DNA from: Lanius collurio
Taxonomy: Eukaryota > Chordata > Aves > Passeriformes > Laniidae
Direction of reading: 5' to 3'
Assembly (NCBI GenBank): GCA_020086605.1
Contig: JACBWW010000016.1
Coordinates: 21,243,638 to 21,307,637 of the forward strand
Length of the DNA: 64,000 nucleotides
Position numbers and translations under genes: made by a program. The notes under the pieces were generated by a model. The model was not told the origin of the DNA. It saw only the letters and a list, made by a program, of their open reading frames with translations, and searched no databases. Positions 10,184-23,700 of the stretch are shown in pieces (positions within the stretch are counted from its first letter, which is position 1; the number at the start of each line of letters is the position of its first letter).

Positions 10184-13100
10184 CTGTCAAAAAAAAGAGG
10201 TAAAATAAGGTAAGGCTTTGACTAAGAACTTTCTCCACTGACAACTACTTTGTAAACTCATTTTAGATTTCCTTCCAAACTTCCCGTATTTACAACAATG
10301 CAGTGGAAATGAAAGGTTTCACAAGGAAGCAAAAATTAATTGCAAAGGGATTTGGATCTGTGAACTATGGTTGTTTATTTCTCATTGCACAGAAATGCAG
10401 CATCTTCTGGCCTGCAAAGTCAGTTGTATTTGGTGGGTTCAGACCGAGGCGTTTAAGATAACCTTGGATGCATTTCAGCTTATAGTGGGTCTTTCTGACT
10501 ATTAACTCTGCCCTGCTTATAACCACAACATAAATTATCATTATATCCTCTGGAGTTCTACAGCTCCATCGGGCTTTATTCCATTCCTTTTCTGGCTTCA
10601 TCCCATCATAATTTAACTCACCTCAGGGTTAATACCTACCTTAGCAAGACTGTATAATAAGACTTTTGACTGTTAATTGGGGTAGGTGAATCACATTTAA
10701 AGGGTATCTAAACACACTGTTGAACACTGTAAGTTTTTCAAGGCCACACCACCAAGAGAAGATGCTAAATCAATCATATTATAATACTCAACTCACAGTT
10801 CCTCTCTTTCCAACAGCAGAGTTACCTGGAATACAGTCAAGATGTATCTTCCTTCCAAAATACTATAGATCCTTTTTAAATGTTTAAGATTTATACTGGA
10901 CTTGTAATAAAACACTTTCTTTCATTCCCCAAATGATACAAGTCTGAAATTCACAAGGGCTTTCTAAATATGTACTTTACCAATTTAATCATAATATCAA
11001 AACACAGAAACTTGAAGCTTCCACCACAGCTCAGCAATACCAACTGTAGCACACACTGATACCTGTTTGTGTGAAGACAGAGATTTCCTAGAATAACATG
11101 AACACTATCCCTGTGCTGTCAAAAATAATTATCTTCTCTTGTAGCTGTCAAATCAGAGAACACATTCGCTCCCTGCAAAGGAACAGAACACTTACTCTAA
11201 ATCCATGAAATTCTGTGTTTCAGCCAATTCATTTGCCTTCACAAAGTACCTTACAGATTCAATAGTAAGAGCTAGAAATTTCTTGCACAACAGTGCCCTG
11301 AGTGCAGCTGTACTTGCACCAAAGCCTCTGAAATGTGCTCACCACATGTGAGCTGGAACAACGATGGACAAGGAACAACACCAGCAGCTCATGGGTTTTT
11401 CCCCCCACTCCAACTAAAAACAGAACTGTGAGATTATCTCCCAACACAGACAACCCAAGTGTTCAAGAGTCCAAGCACATGTGAAAGCAAATTCATTACC
11501 TCTGAAAAAAAAGGGAAAAAGTCCACTTTACACCACTGTAACTGAGAACAGAATCTGGCCCTCTGACAACTGGCTGTCCTATACAATATTAATATCACTG
11601 GCTGGCACACATAAGATTTAAGCACTTTCCATGTCTGGAACCAGATCTCTTCTTTCACTGGTATCAAGGGGCCTTTAACCTACATTCTGTAACTTACCAA
11701 TAACAGATGAAAAGAGCACACACTCCCCTGCCTTCAACCCTTCACTCTGCTTGCATTATACCACAGCCGTTCCATAAATCCATATAAAAAAACTAATCCT
11801 AATTTACAGAGAGTAAATCTAATAAAAGCAGAATGGTTTCCAGAAGGATGTCATGGAAGTGGAATCCATCAAGGTAACCTTTGTCTTTATGTGTCCTGCA
11901 GTTTTAATTTCTATCTTCACATGCAAGTGTTTGTGAAGGGAACGGAAGGAGCTGATACAGTAGTGTGCAAAAGCTGCAATCAGGCAATTCCTTCCATATG
12001 AGTAATCAAGTTAGTTCAATTTTGGATATCTTGCTTCTTTCATTCTGGGGTAACTGACTTTGGGGTAGCTTTTCCCATGGAGTGGGATGAGGCCACACAC
12101 CTCTGGAAGGATAGCTCTCACTAGTCAGGATCTGTAGGGTAAGCCCTACATTGCTCATTATGGGTAAATTCTCCTAGAACAAAACAGAACATTTCCTTAA
12201 ACAAAGGTAAACTTGTCTGTCCAACAATGAGATCAGTATTTAAAACACCCTTCCTAAAGGACAATAGTTCTCTTTCTTTCCCAGGGAACACCTTGTTTAC
12301 CATTCAGGAAGGCTTCACTCTTACTAACAAAATAGCTATTAAGGCTAAGAAGATAAGAGCAAGAAAACTTACCAAAAGAGTAATTATTCAACAATAAACA
12401 CATGTTGCAGTGCTTTGGAGTTTACCTAATTAAGACCAATGAACAAATAACTGAAAGATCTCTAATTGAAATGACTCACATTCGAAATAGAGACAGATTT
12501 GAAATATTTGCCTAACATACTAGATATCCCCAGAGAGCTGTGGGTTTTGCGGCAAAGACCAAACTAGGTCATTTGCTTTTTTTTTTCCTTACTGTTCATT
12601 CTCTTTAATTACTTCTTGTAAAAAAAAAAAAATTGCCATTCTTGGTTTTGTTTGGATGTGATGTCCAAAATTTACCACGACAACACTGAGAAATGGAACG
12701 CTGTTACTGGCAGCTGGATGAGTCACGTGAGACGAGTGAAAGACCAAACAGCACCAGATTTTCTCAAACAAGTGAAAATCATCCTCGCTGGAAGAGGCCA
12801 TAACATCCCTCCTCTGAGAGGAAATTATTAACTCAAAAGGTGCCAACACAGCAAAGCCATTGTGGAGAAGGTTCCATACCCACACTCAGCGTCCTATTCC
12901 ATGTAGTGAGCGCTGAATAATCCTCAGCCCTGTATGCCTGGAGTGATTGCCACAAGTCCTACACAGTCAGTAATTTAAGAGCATCCAGAGAGATGCACAG
13001 CACTGTGCTGCTGACTGAAAGCTCTAATGAATGAACTGAGTGCTTCAAAATACAGAATCTTCAAAGTGATTCATGAAATAGGCCATTTTTGACATTTTCA

Positions 13101-16100
13101 ACAATAACAACAAAATCATCACTTTGCCTAAATTTTTATGCCTATCATGCCATTCTCTATGGTGAATGGGAGGGGCTGTCTTAATCCTGCAACCCCAAGC
13201 CCAAGGGACAGAAAAGCAGAAAAGAAAAGGAAAGCAAAGGATGGGAAACAGACAGTAGAGTTTTTCTTATACCCCTTACAAGGCAGGCCCAACTGTGTGA
13301 CTGAGGAGACAGATTTTCTATGCCTTGTGGAAAAGCATGGCTTCTCCTCTGTTTCAGTGAACCACCATTAGCAGGGATATGAGTTGAGTCTAAATTTTTC
13401 TATTATGGACACAGTTTAAGAGAAGAAAAAATACTGTAGAAGTAGACTGGAGTGATTAGCCATGGGTGCTGATTACATTATATCCTTATCAAACTTTACC
13501 CAAGTGTAACACTGGTGTTTTCATTTAGATCTTAGAACAAGACATCCTAAACAAGGACGTCCAGATCTTGGCCTGAAGATCCAAAAAAAAGGGATGTTCA
13601 GATCTTTTCTTGGCCCATTTTTTCACAGTAATGTGCACCATCTCGTACACAACAAACCTCTAGACATTTGGGATTTTCACCATTTCACAAACGAAAGTTG
13701 TCCACTGTGAGTCTCTTTTGTTGCTCTTTGCCCTTTCCTGATGACTGACATGGTTAACAATAACAGCACTAAATTTTTGCTGCTGCATTCAGGTGTTCCT
13801 GTGTCAAAGAGGAACAAAGCAGCTCACAGCACACCCCAGATGCACTCTGGATCTCTGCACCAGTTACAACCCGTTCACATTTTAAGGTCTGTTTCATACA
13901 GCTGATAGAGACATGGCTTCATTTATTTAAAATGCTTGTGTATTATCTTAATAAAAACATAGTGAGAGACACAACATTCTTTAGCACTGAGCAGACCATA
14001 CCATGTAGTGAGAGTCAAGTGAAGACCAAAATTGTCCTACACTGGTGTATCAAAACAGGGGTGGCAAATCCTCCTCCTATTTCCAAATAGATACAGATGG
14101 CATCAATCTATAAAAGATTAGGATTAAAACAATGAATAAGATTAGAATAAAAAAGAAGGATCTCCTTCCTCCAAGTTTTTATGAACCATGCAATAAAATC
14201 CTACAAAAAAAAAAACTTATTTCTTTACTTTCACACTGAAGTGTGAGTGAAGACAGAAGGGCTAAGAAAACCCTTGTAAACTAGATAGAGAAATAATTTG
14301 TCGAGTATCAATCTTGAGAACTCATGAAAGATAAATACAACCCATGTGTGTCTTTCTAGTAAATTCTGGACCCCAAGTGTTGGCTACATCCATATTTGTT
14401 ATTTCATGTTCAATTTATTTTTAAAACTAGTTACTTGGATTGCATTATATTTCTGTTCTGGGGAATTTATTTTTGCAGACTACACACAGTATTTTAAGAG
14501 CGTGAATGTGTAAGGTTGGCACTACCGAATAAAGAAGCGTAGGTAATTTTATATCAGTCCAGCTTAACACAATTTGAAAACAGTTCAGTAGTTTACAGAT
14601 CTGTAACCTTTTCACTTTCAAGCATGTGGATAGATTTGTCTCCCATATTTGACTTTATCATGATATTTTAAAGGCAGCAAAGAACACATAACAATCTACT
14701 ACATCTTTCATTGCTTAACCAGCTGCAATGTTATGTAGTTTAGATTTCCATCTGAGAGCTGCATAACACTTTTTGAACTTATCAAGTATGGCCAAGATTC
14801 AGGAAAATGCACGCCATGAGCTTTGGTTCCAGTGAGTTCACAGCCTCAGTTGATGTTCTGAGTTAGGCTCTAGATGTGTAAGAACAGAACCATTTTAGGC
14901 AACAGTGAATAGATTCTCAGAAAAATACAGAAATACACTGTCTACTTTTAAAAGGAGTCTTTCCCTACAAGCAGGTTTGAAACTCAACATTCTTGGCTTC
15001 TGTTTGGATCTCAGACCTTTGAATTATACACCCAAACAGTGCTGAGAGCACACTGAAAATGGCCATTGGCCTCTTTTGTGACAATCAGGACAAAACCTTT
15101 CATAACTGGATGAAACACAGGTCTTGTCATTACATTCATTGTTAAAGAGTCTCTTTGGCTTGGAAACATCCTTTTCCTGTTGCCAGGCAATTTGAAAAAT
15201 ATTGTTCTCAGTACATCTGGCCTTTTTTGTGGTCAGTTATTCTTCTTTACTACTTAGATTTTAGTAACAGGGGAAAAGACATTAAAATAAATAGGAAAAT
15301 ATTAAGCTCAACAAACATTCTTTTAATTAAAAGGAAATCCCCAAACCCTCCTAATGGGCACTTGGAGAATATAAGCTCAATGTAATGAAATATGATGTGT
15401 TACTTTTTATTTTTAAGACGACCATGTTTGGAACAGGTTTAATTCTCAGTATTTTGATAGGTAGGATATCCACGCCCCCCAAATAAATGCCATTGTTCCT
15501 TTGGTGTAGGCTTTAAGACACCTATACACTGTTATGGTTATGTACACCCTCACTTGCCCTTGGCCCCCTTGGTTTGTCATTTTTTGCTGCTCTAAAAGGA
15601 CACCATCAGCGTTTTCACAGCACCCTGTCATTAGGTGGAGCCTGTAGGCTGAAAGAACTCCAGAGTGACTCTTTCAAGACAGAAGTTCACACATTTTGTG
15701 ATGAGGTACCTCAATTGTTCCCATTGTAAAGATGCTTTCAGCATTGATTACATGATTCAATTGGGAATCAGGATCTTTCCACGTGCACAGACTGAGAAAA
15801 TCTATTCCTTTTGTTTTGTCCTCTAAGTCATTTAATTCCCTAATAGCCAGAACACACCTACTATGAACTGCAGGTGGTTATTGCTTTCCCATTTATTTAC
15901 TAAGCCCTGAACTTTTAAACTCCCAGATCTCCACTCCCCTATATTTTACTTAGTCCATTTAGTTTCTCTTTTCCATGGAAGCTCTAGCCAGCAGACCATG
16001 TAAAGGCTCCACAGGGGTACAGGCTCTCCCAAACATTTGAAACACAAGGATGTGCAGGGAATGAAAGTTGGGGTTTTGCCATATGGCACCTTGCATCTGT

Positions 16101-19100
16101 CTTATATAAACATATTCCAAGAAGGAATTTTGTCTGCCTGGCTCAGCAGTACACTAAATACATTAGACAGGAAAAAAAGCCAACACAACAAAAAATATTT
16201 CCATCGAGATGTTGGGCTTGAAGTTTTAGGTGCCTGAAGTGTCACTAAGTCAGTAAGATCCACTAAGACAGAATCACTGTAGATCACCTGGGGTTACATA
16301 GAAAAATAAACTTTGAGAAATGGAGGAAACTGGCAACTAGAAAGCATTTTGTTCTTTTCAGTGCAGGCTGGGTGGAGGAAAAGGTCTGGTGGGATGTGGA
16401 TGCACAACATCTAGTCTTGTGGATGTAATTCTGATGCATACATTTGGAAACCAGTCTACTCATAGGCAAAAGAGACAGAAAAGGAGTCATAATAGGAACC
16501 AAAATGCACTGGAGTCTAGAAAGAACTTTCCATGTTGCTATGTGATAGGAATGCTCCAACATGTACAGGGAATACAATGGAGGGGGGGTTAGTAAACCTG
16601 CACATCACTGCCAGCTATGGGTTGTCTTCCATTTGCCAGTCTGCCAAGAAGTGTGAATTAAGGTCCTTTCCTATGAGAGGCTCCATGAGTATTTCCTCTC
16701 CACTGCTATCTTTGCTTCAAGCTCACTTGTTGCAAGAGCTTCTTCCACACATTTTTTTCTGGCTCCTTATGCATCAGGGATGAAAAGCTACAGCAAAAAT
16801 GCATTTAGTTGCTGAAGACTACACATTCTCCTAATATACTTGCATTGGCTGCTCCATGCTCCTACCAAAAAGGAGAGAGCCTCACACACACAACCACCAT
16901 CCAGACTCACTGCACATCACTCACACTTAACAAGTCAATCCACATCCCTTATCAGCATCTTTGTGCTTTTACATGAAATAATTTTTTACAATGAAAACTC
17001 AAACTGCTACCACATAGAGGCAAACATTTCACCTACACCATCTCCTTGATCATTTAACACTTGATACCTAATACAGTAATGGCTTCTTTGCAGCTTAAAA
17101 TTAACACTGCCAGGAAGAAAATTCAAGACAAACAAACAGTTTCCACAACATATGCGGAAAAGAGCAACAGCCTACCCCTGCTACTTTTCATTTGCTGTTT
17201 TCATTGTTTGACATTTCTTTCTGCCAGGATTTTGGCATTATTTCATGGCTTGATTTGAAATATACTTAACATCAAGTGATTTGCAATGTCGTTTTCTATT
17301 TTACCAAAACTATGCTTGGGACTAATTCTACTCAAATTGAATTTACCCTTCTGCACTCAGTGCCAATGAATGGGCCTCTTGCAGACTCTCCTCTGACTGC
17401 AGCTTTAGGGCTGCAGACACACGCAGTGCCTGTTAAACATACAATTTAATGTATCACCACTAAGCACAGTCTGCTGAAGGACAGTGTCAAACATATGAGT
17501 TCTTGGTGCCCTAAGTATCTATTTGCCATGTAACACAGAAAAAAACCTCTCCTCTATAACTTATATGTAACTAGTGCAGGCATCTATCCAAAATGGAGCA
17601 GCTTCAGACAACAGCTGGGAGGACTGAACATCTTGACTGTATCCATCCCTTCCAAATGTCAGATTCTGAGGATAACTAAGGCACCCCCACCACCACCTGT
17701 TCTGCTGTGGGGTTATTTAGCAGACTGTGGAACAGGTTTAGAACAAGGGTATTGTGGAATCTGCTGTGAAGAGGTGAACGCACAGGGAAGAAGAAAAGCA
17801 GAGATATGAGGATGAAGAAAATGAAAGAGTACACAGAATGCTATAAAAAAGGAAAAATATTCTGACTGAATGGTGCTGTCTTACATGAACACTGAATAAA
17901 CAACAATGAGGAGTTTTGCTCCTGCTAGAAAGCCTCTGTGAATCTTCCAGTGATGACAGTGGGCAGTTGCTATGGATTAGGAGGTATGTGGAGCACTCTC
18001 TGTTTTTATTTAGCAATGCTGTCTTCTGTAAACTGGGTCTGCACTTTCCACACAAGCCCTGTGAACAAGGTATCTCAGAGATTAAGTGAAGCTGGGATAT
18101 TACAGTGAAGAAACAGATACAGAAGGGTCACTGTAACCATGAGAAGCCCTTTGCTCTGACAAACACATTATGCAATCACGAAAAACAAGGCTGAAGGAGT
18201 CTGCAGAACATGATTTACTCTGTCCTGTGTCCCTACAGCATAATCCAGCCTCACAAACTTAAGGGGGTGTTTGACCAATCTACTTCACAGGCTCCGGCAA
18301 TTCCCCAGCATTTCCAGCAAACCATTCAGTCATTTCACTTAACTTAGGAATTTTTTTCTTTATGTCCAATTTAAAGGCCCCTTAGAACAACTTAGTCTCC
18401 TACATATTGCCCTGTCCAAACTGGACATGGAGAGGAGTCTGTTCTCTTGCCCTCCATAGCAACCTTTTATGTTTTTGCAGGCTGTCTCCACTCAGTCGTT
18501 TCTCGCCAGCATTACACAGCCCTCATTATTCAAGTTTTTTTCTCATAAATCACGTTTTACAAAGCTCTGATCTTTTCCCTCTGTCTCTCTTCTGAACTGT
18601 CTCCAGCAGTCCTTTTTCTGTATTTTATACACCTTTTTTCTCCACACTTTTCACTATCAGATTCTGTTCTTTGCAGCTGGTAGCAGGTACAGGCTTCCTT
18701 CACTGTGAGCCAGCAGCAAAATAGCAGGCAGATCCAGCAGTTAAATCTTATCTGGATTAGTTTATCTTTTTTCTTGGGTAAGACAAGAATAATGAGATTA
18801 ACGAACCCTTGGCACAATTCAATTTTCCTGTTGGTTTTTACTGTTGCATCAAATCACCCTCTGAAAAATGCCTAGAAAGCTCAGATTAGAACTTACTGAA
18901 TACACATATGCAGAGGTAAAAGTTGCCTCCACCAAGGTCTCCTCATGCCAAAATACAACTTAGCAGCATAAAACACTAAACAAAAACTCTCAGGAAAGTG
19001 CACATACTTGCACAACATGCAGACTCTGGTGTTAAGGAAGTCTCAAAACTCTAATTAGGGCTGACTCTTCAGATCTACAGCACTTTTTCTGCTGACCATC

Positions 19101-20508
19101 CCTGCCATCAAGAATATGCGAAAGGCATGAAATCATTCTAGCATGCTGATCCAATCCATCCCATGGAACTGAGAGTAATTCATTAATCATATTGTCTCTG
19201 AGCCCAGTTTTGTTCTTGTCTGGTTGTCAGTCAGGAGTCTCTGCCACAGGCAGTGAAATGAACAGCAGTACAAAACTACAAAAAAGCAAGATTAGAGTCC
19301 AGAACTGAGTATCTAAAGATGCACAGTGAATTCTGACATCTGCATTTTACTAACAGCTTCCAGTGCTCAATTAGAGATACAAAGAGTGCAGCCAGGAGCT
19401 TGGTAAATACTAACCAAAGTGAGCAGAGAGCCATGGACAGAATGATCTTCCATGAAGACTAGATTTGAGGGTCTTGGAGTAAGTTTTTAAGAGTCTGGGC
19501 CGACCATTCTTTTCCTCTTTCCCATCACCTTAGCACACTGCTAACCCTGGTCATGTGCATTTTTATGTGAATTTGGTGCTGGGAAAAAAAGGCAGATTAA
19601 GAGCTATGGCGATGAAAATGTTCACTGCACACAATGTGTGGCCAAAAAGTGTGCGAGGTTTCCTAAATGTCAGGACCAAATGTTGTATAAGAACTATTTC
19701 TAAGCAGGAAACCTCGAAGGTGAAGTGACTGAGTTTGTGAATAGCAAGCATAGCACAGGAATAGAGTGAAACTTCCAAAGACCACACAGTTTACAGACTG
19801 AGCCCAGAAAAAATGCCAGCGTGCCTGATGCATTTTGTTTCCTCTGGGATATCTCCATCTAGTTTAACCACACACTGCTGGATCTTGAGTGCATCTTTTA
19901 GCAAGACATCAAATCTCAAAGTGGAATCTTTAAATGACAGAATTGCTTCCGTAGCAGTTTGTTCCATGGTTCTCAGCATGAATTTTATATAGCTTCAATT
20001 TGACTGCAGGCACTGGGTCTCACATTGTAACTTAGTGTGCTAGGTGGAAACACATGTCATACCTGGTACTCTCTCCCTCTGTAGATAACTTCAGGCTTGG
20101 TTCCTACCTTTTCTTCACTGATTAACTGGCTGCTTTCTTCATTTTCTCACACTACAGTATATTCTCGAGATCATGAATCGTTTGTGTGAATCTTCTCTTA
20201 AACACAGCCAGTTTTTCCAAGGAACCTTGTTAAATTGTCAACAGTAGAACACATAAGACAAAAGCATTGTTTTGCTACTTCTGCCTAATATGTGCCTAAA
20301 CACAAATTCACGAATTCTAATGGTTTTTAACGGGTCATTTAAATGGTCTTTAAGAGCTCCTTTAAGACCCTCAGAGTTTGCAAGAAGGGAGAAGGATGGT
20401 TATTCTGGTTTTGTGTGTGCGTGACTTTAATACAAGTGTCTGCTAAGAAACAGAATAAAGTCACCAAATTATACTACTGTGCTTCCAAAGTTAATGACCC
20501 AGAATGAG
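10184..20508 (-). other. GLIS1: GLIS1 intron upstream of exon A, proximal part
   Basis: This is a non-coding stretch upstream of the exon A acceptor. I found no exon with a phase-1 end that could precede exon A and no recognisable transposon. Open frames are short (about 115 codons or fewer), on both strands and without homology. Sequence is AT-rich, with occasional A or T runs such as those at 12581 and 12620. Confidence 0.6.
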
Positions 20509-20622
20509 TTCTGCTGTCGATGGGCCTAACTCAATAGGCACCACTGAAAACAATGGAGTCCCCTANTTCTGCTGTCGATGGGCCTAACTCAATAGGCACC
20601 ACTGAAAACAATGGAGTCCCCT
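20509..20622. repeat. 56-bp exact duplication flanking a single N (assembly gap scar)
   Basis: Bases 20509-20564 and 20567-20622 are identical over 56 positions and are separated by one A and the only N seen in the window (20566). Two contig ends that overlap but were not merged would give exactly this pattern. It is thus more likely an assembly artefact than a biological duplication. If so, the true sequence is 58 bases shorter. Confidence 0.85.
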
Positions 20623-20692
20623 TATGTGTGACCAAAAAAGAAATAACAACTTTTTAAGGAATGAAGCCAGTGCAGAAGCTCAGTAACCACTT

Positions 20693-20720
20693 GGGGGGGG
20701 GGGGGGGGGGGGGGGGGGGG
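20693..20720. repeat. Poly(G) run of 28
   Basis: An uninterrupted run of 28 G lies 70 bases after the duplication around the N. Runs this long are uncommon in vertebrate DNA, form quadruplexes and are hard to sequence, so the length is uncertain. It may have caused the contig break next to it. Confidence 0.85.
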
Positions 20721-20722
20721 AA

Positions 20723-23700
20723 ACAGCCATTTGAATTTTTTGTTTACAGGCAAAAAGAGCTCCAGCAATAGATTCAGTGAGTGTGAGATTTTTGTCATTT
20801 TAATTAAGCCTTTCTTAGGTTTGCCTTGTTTGGTTTAGCACTAGTTTTACAGAACAGATCTCAACCCTATGGCTGGGTTGCAAAAAAAAAAGCAGAGAGG
20901 GAGTAACTAAAACCATTTAAAAAATAAAGGAGCTGGAAGCTGAATGTGTGTGTCATCTGAGCCCCATGCTAAGCCACGGCCTTTTACAGCTAAAATGATT
21001 GCCGACTGAACAAACTACAGCTCACAAAAATCCCTACTTACCTGGCAGGAATCCATGTGATCCTGAGCATGCTGACCAAGAAATTAGCTGAGATAACAGG
21101 GGAGGAATGCAACCTCTGGAAGTTCCCAAAAAGAGAAAACCAAGAATTTTTTCCATCTCATTGTCAGCAAGAGGGAAAAAAGAGAACAGCACAGCTCCAA
21201 AATCACTCCTTGTGATATGACAGAAGCAAGTCTCACGTGTTATTTGCACTGCAAATCATTAGCAGTAGTTTTCCAGAAAGCAAAGCAAGGAAAGAAGACA
21301 CACGAGCAACAGCCAAGCTGGGGCTCCTCAGAGCATGCTGCAGGGATATCTAAGCTCATGAGATCTGCTCCCAAGTCCTGGCACTGAAGCGAGGACCCAA
21401 GCCTGTCTCCAGTGGCTGTATCAGCCTGGGCTCTCAGGGTGGTTCATGGGCCAGCCCAGGTCAGGCGCTGCACTGTCAGCCATGGGCACTTACACAGGAG
21501 ATGCTTAGAAAGCACTAAGCTCTACTGAACCAGCTCGTGCTGCAGAGACCAGTCCCACACAAGCAAGAGTGGCTCCCCAAAGCTCAGGCCTGCATGCCCA
21601 GTATGTCAGTGCATTTTCCTCTTCTCAGTCAGTGTGGAAAAGCAACATATCCTGTTTCTGTGAAACTGAACCCCAGCCATGTGTATACAGCTAATGACTG
21701 GTTACACCACCCATAATGAAGAGTCACGTTTGGCTAACTGCATAGAAAATAAACAAGTTAAAAAGGAAACAATTACTGGCTTTTGGGAATCTCGCTTGAC
21801 TTTCTTTCTGGACTCAGACCCTTGATGACTGCTATGCACTACAGTCACTGTCAGGCACATGTAACACCTGCTTTAGGTTTGCTTTCCCTTTAAAGCCATT
21901 TATATTTCTTTACTCTCTGCAGCACAACATCCATCCAGCAAAGGCCACAGCATTGGAATTACTGTGGTCTGTTTGGGATCATCCATGGCCTCTCTCCTCA
22001 CCCTCACCTGACTGAAGTGTAGTCGTGTCAAAGAACCTAAGCTCAGCTTCTGATTCTGAGACACATGTAGTGTTTGTCCAACGTACACAGGCATGACATG
22101 GCAGAGGTGTGAGGGAACCTTGTGCCCTCCTTCTCCTCAGCACCAGAGGGGACCATTTTTTGTACACTCAGTGAGAACTTTCTACAGCATATCCTGTTAT
22201 TTATTCATTAATATTGTAAAAGCACAAGGATTATGTCATTGCACCGTTTACTCTGCACAGGAAGGACCAAAAATGTGGCTCCTGCCTCAGAAAGTTCACA
22301 GCCCAAGAGACTGACAGATGCAGGCAGCAGAGCACGAAGGAGTGATGAGGCAGAGCCACTCAGCACAGCAGCAGTGGCCTTGGCACAACTGTACTAAATG
22401 TTTCTACATCTTTTGTCTGTATCATGGGCCATGCACAGCCCTCTCAAAGGGCAGGAGAGAACTGTGGGGCTAGGCTCAGGCCTGGTACTGAAGACCAGCA
22501 GTTAATGGCTGGCAGGACATAAAGTAGGGAGGGGATCATGAGAAGAGGCAGGGAGAGATCTCAGACACACACACACACACACACACCCATGGTCTGTCGC
22601 TGCAACAGGGAACCTCTCACACTTCCCCCTCAGTGCTATCAGTAAAGAAGGACAGTAAATATCCTATTGTGCAGTGATCTGCTTCTCTACAGTCTAAGGC
22701 AAGCCCTGTGCCACAGCAATGTCTCCAGAGGTGACATGGTGGCCTGCACAACCCTGCCTGGATGGACACTGGGCATCCTCTCTTCTAGCAAAACAGTAGC
22801 TAATCAGTTATTTCAGTCACAGTTGGACTGGGACATTTTATAGGGAGGAGTGGAGGTAAATTGGGAGGGGGGTAGGGAAGAGAAAGAGGGACTTACACTG
22901 ACAAGTGGCTGGTGGGGATAATGACCCCAGTCAGAGTCCCTGTGTTCTTATAAAAAAGTCTCGACAAACCCCAGCATCTGGTAGTTCAGCTGTGGGTTTC
23001 CGCTGTTTATTTTTCTATTCCAGCACTCTCATCCCTATGCACTGCCTGTGCCTGGCTCTGTTAAGCATTCCAAGCTATAGAGCATAACTGAAAGAATAAA
23101 AACCCCAGGCTCAGCATCAGGCACATGAAGAAACAAATGAAACTGCTTAAATCCTTCCTTACATTGATGAGAATAGAGGCAAGATTCCCCCAACACTACA
23201 CCATCCAGGTCTGAGGTGAATGCAGACCAGGAGTATCAGCTTCAGCAGGCTCCTCTGAACTGGTGGTTGCACACATTGACACCAGGTTATTCTGTTGTAA
23301 GCACGGGAATCATGACCAACCCCGTGATGCACCTGGAGAAGTTACTCCAGCGAACAGTCCAGAGGATGGATCCTGTTCATTTCTCTCTTAATTTCAAAGA
23401 GCTTAGTTCTTTCTCTGTGTCTCTTCTCCCTCTTCCCCTTCACAGTCAATCTGGTTTGTAATCTCAATTACAAATCCAAATATAGCATAATCATACTGCT
23501 TCTACTGACAAATGTCTGCCTACCAGTACTTTAAAAAATTCAGTCTCTGGCATTGCTTAATGGACGGTAAGTCACCACACACAGCTCCCACCAGCTGCAC
23601 CTTCAGTTTGCCTTTCTTTCACTTGCTGTGAACAGTCCCTACCAGGAGGTCCTCATAACACAGGCTCCACCTCTGACTTGGAACTCTCAGCCCTCACTCT

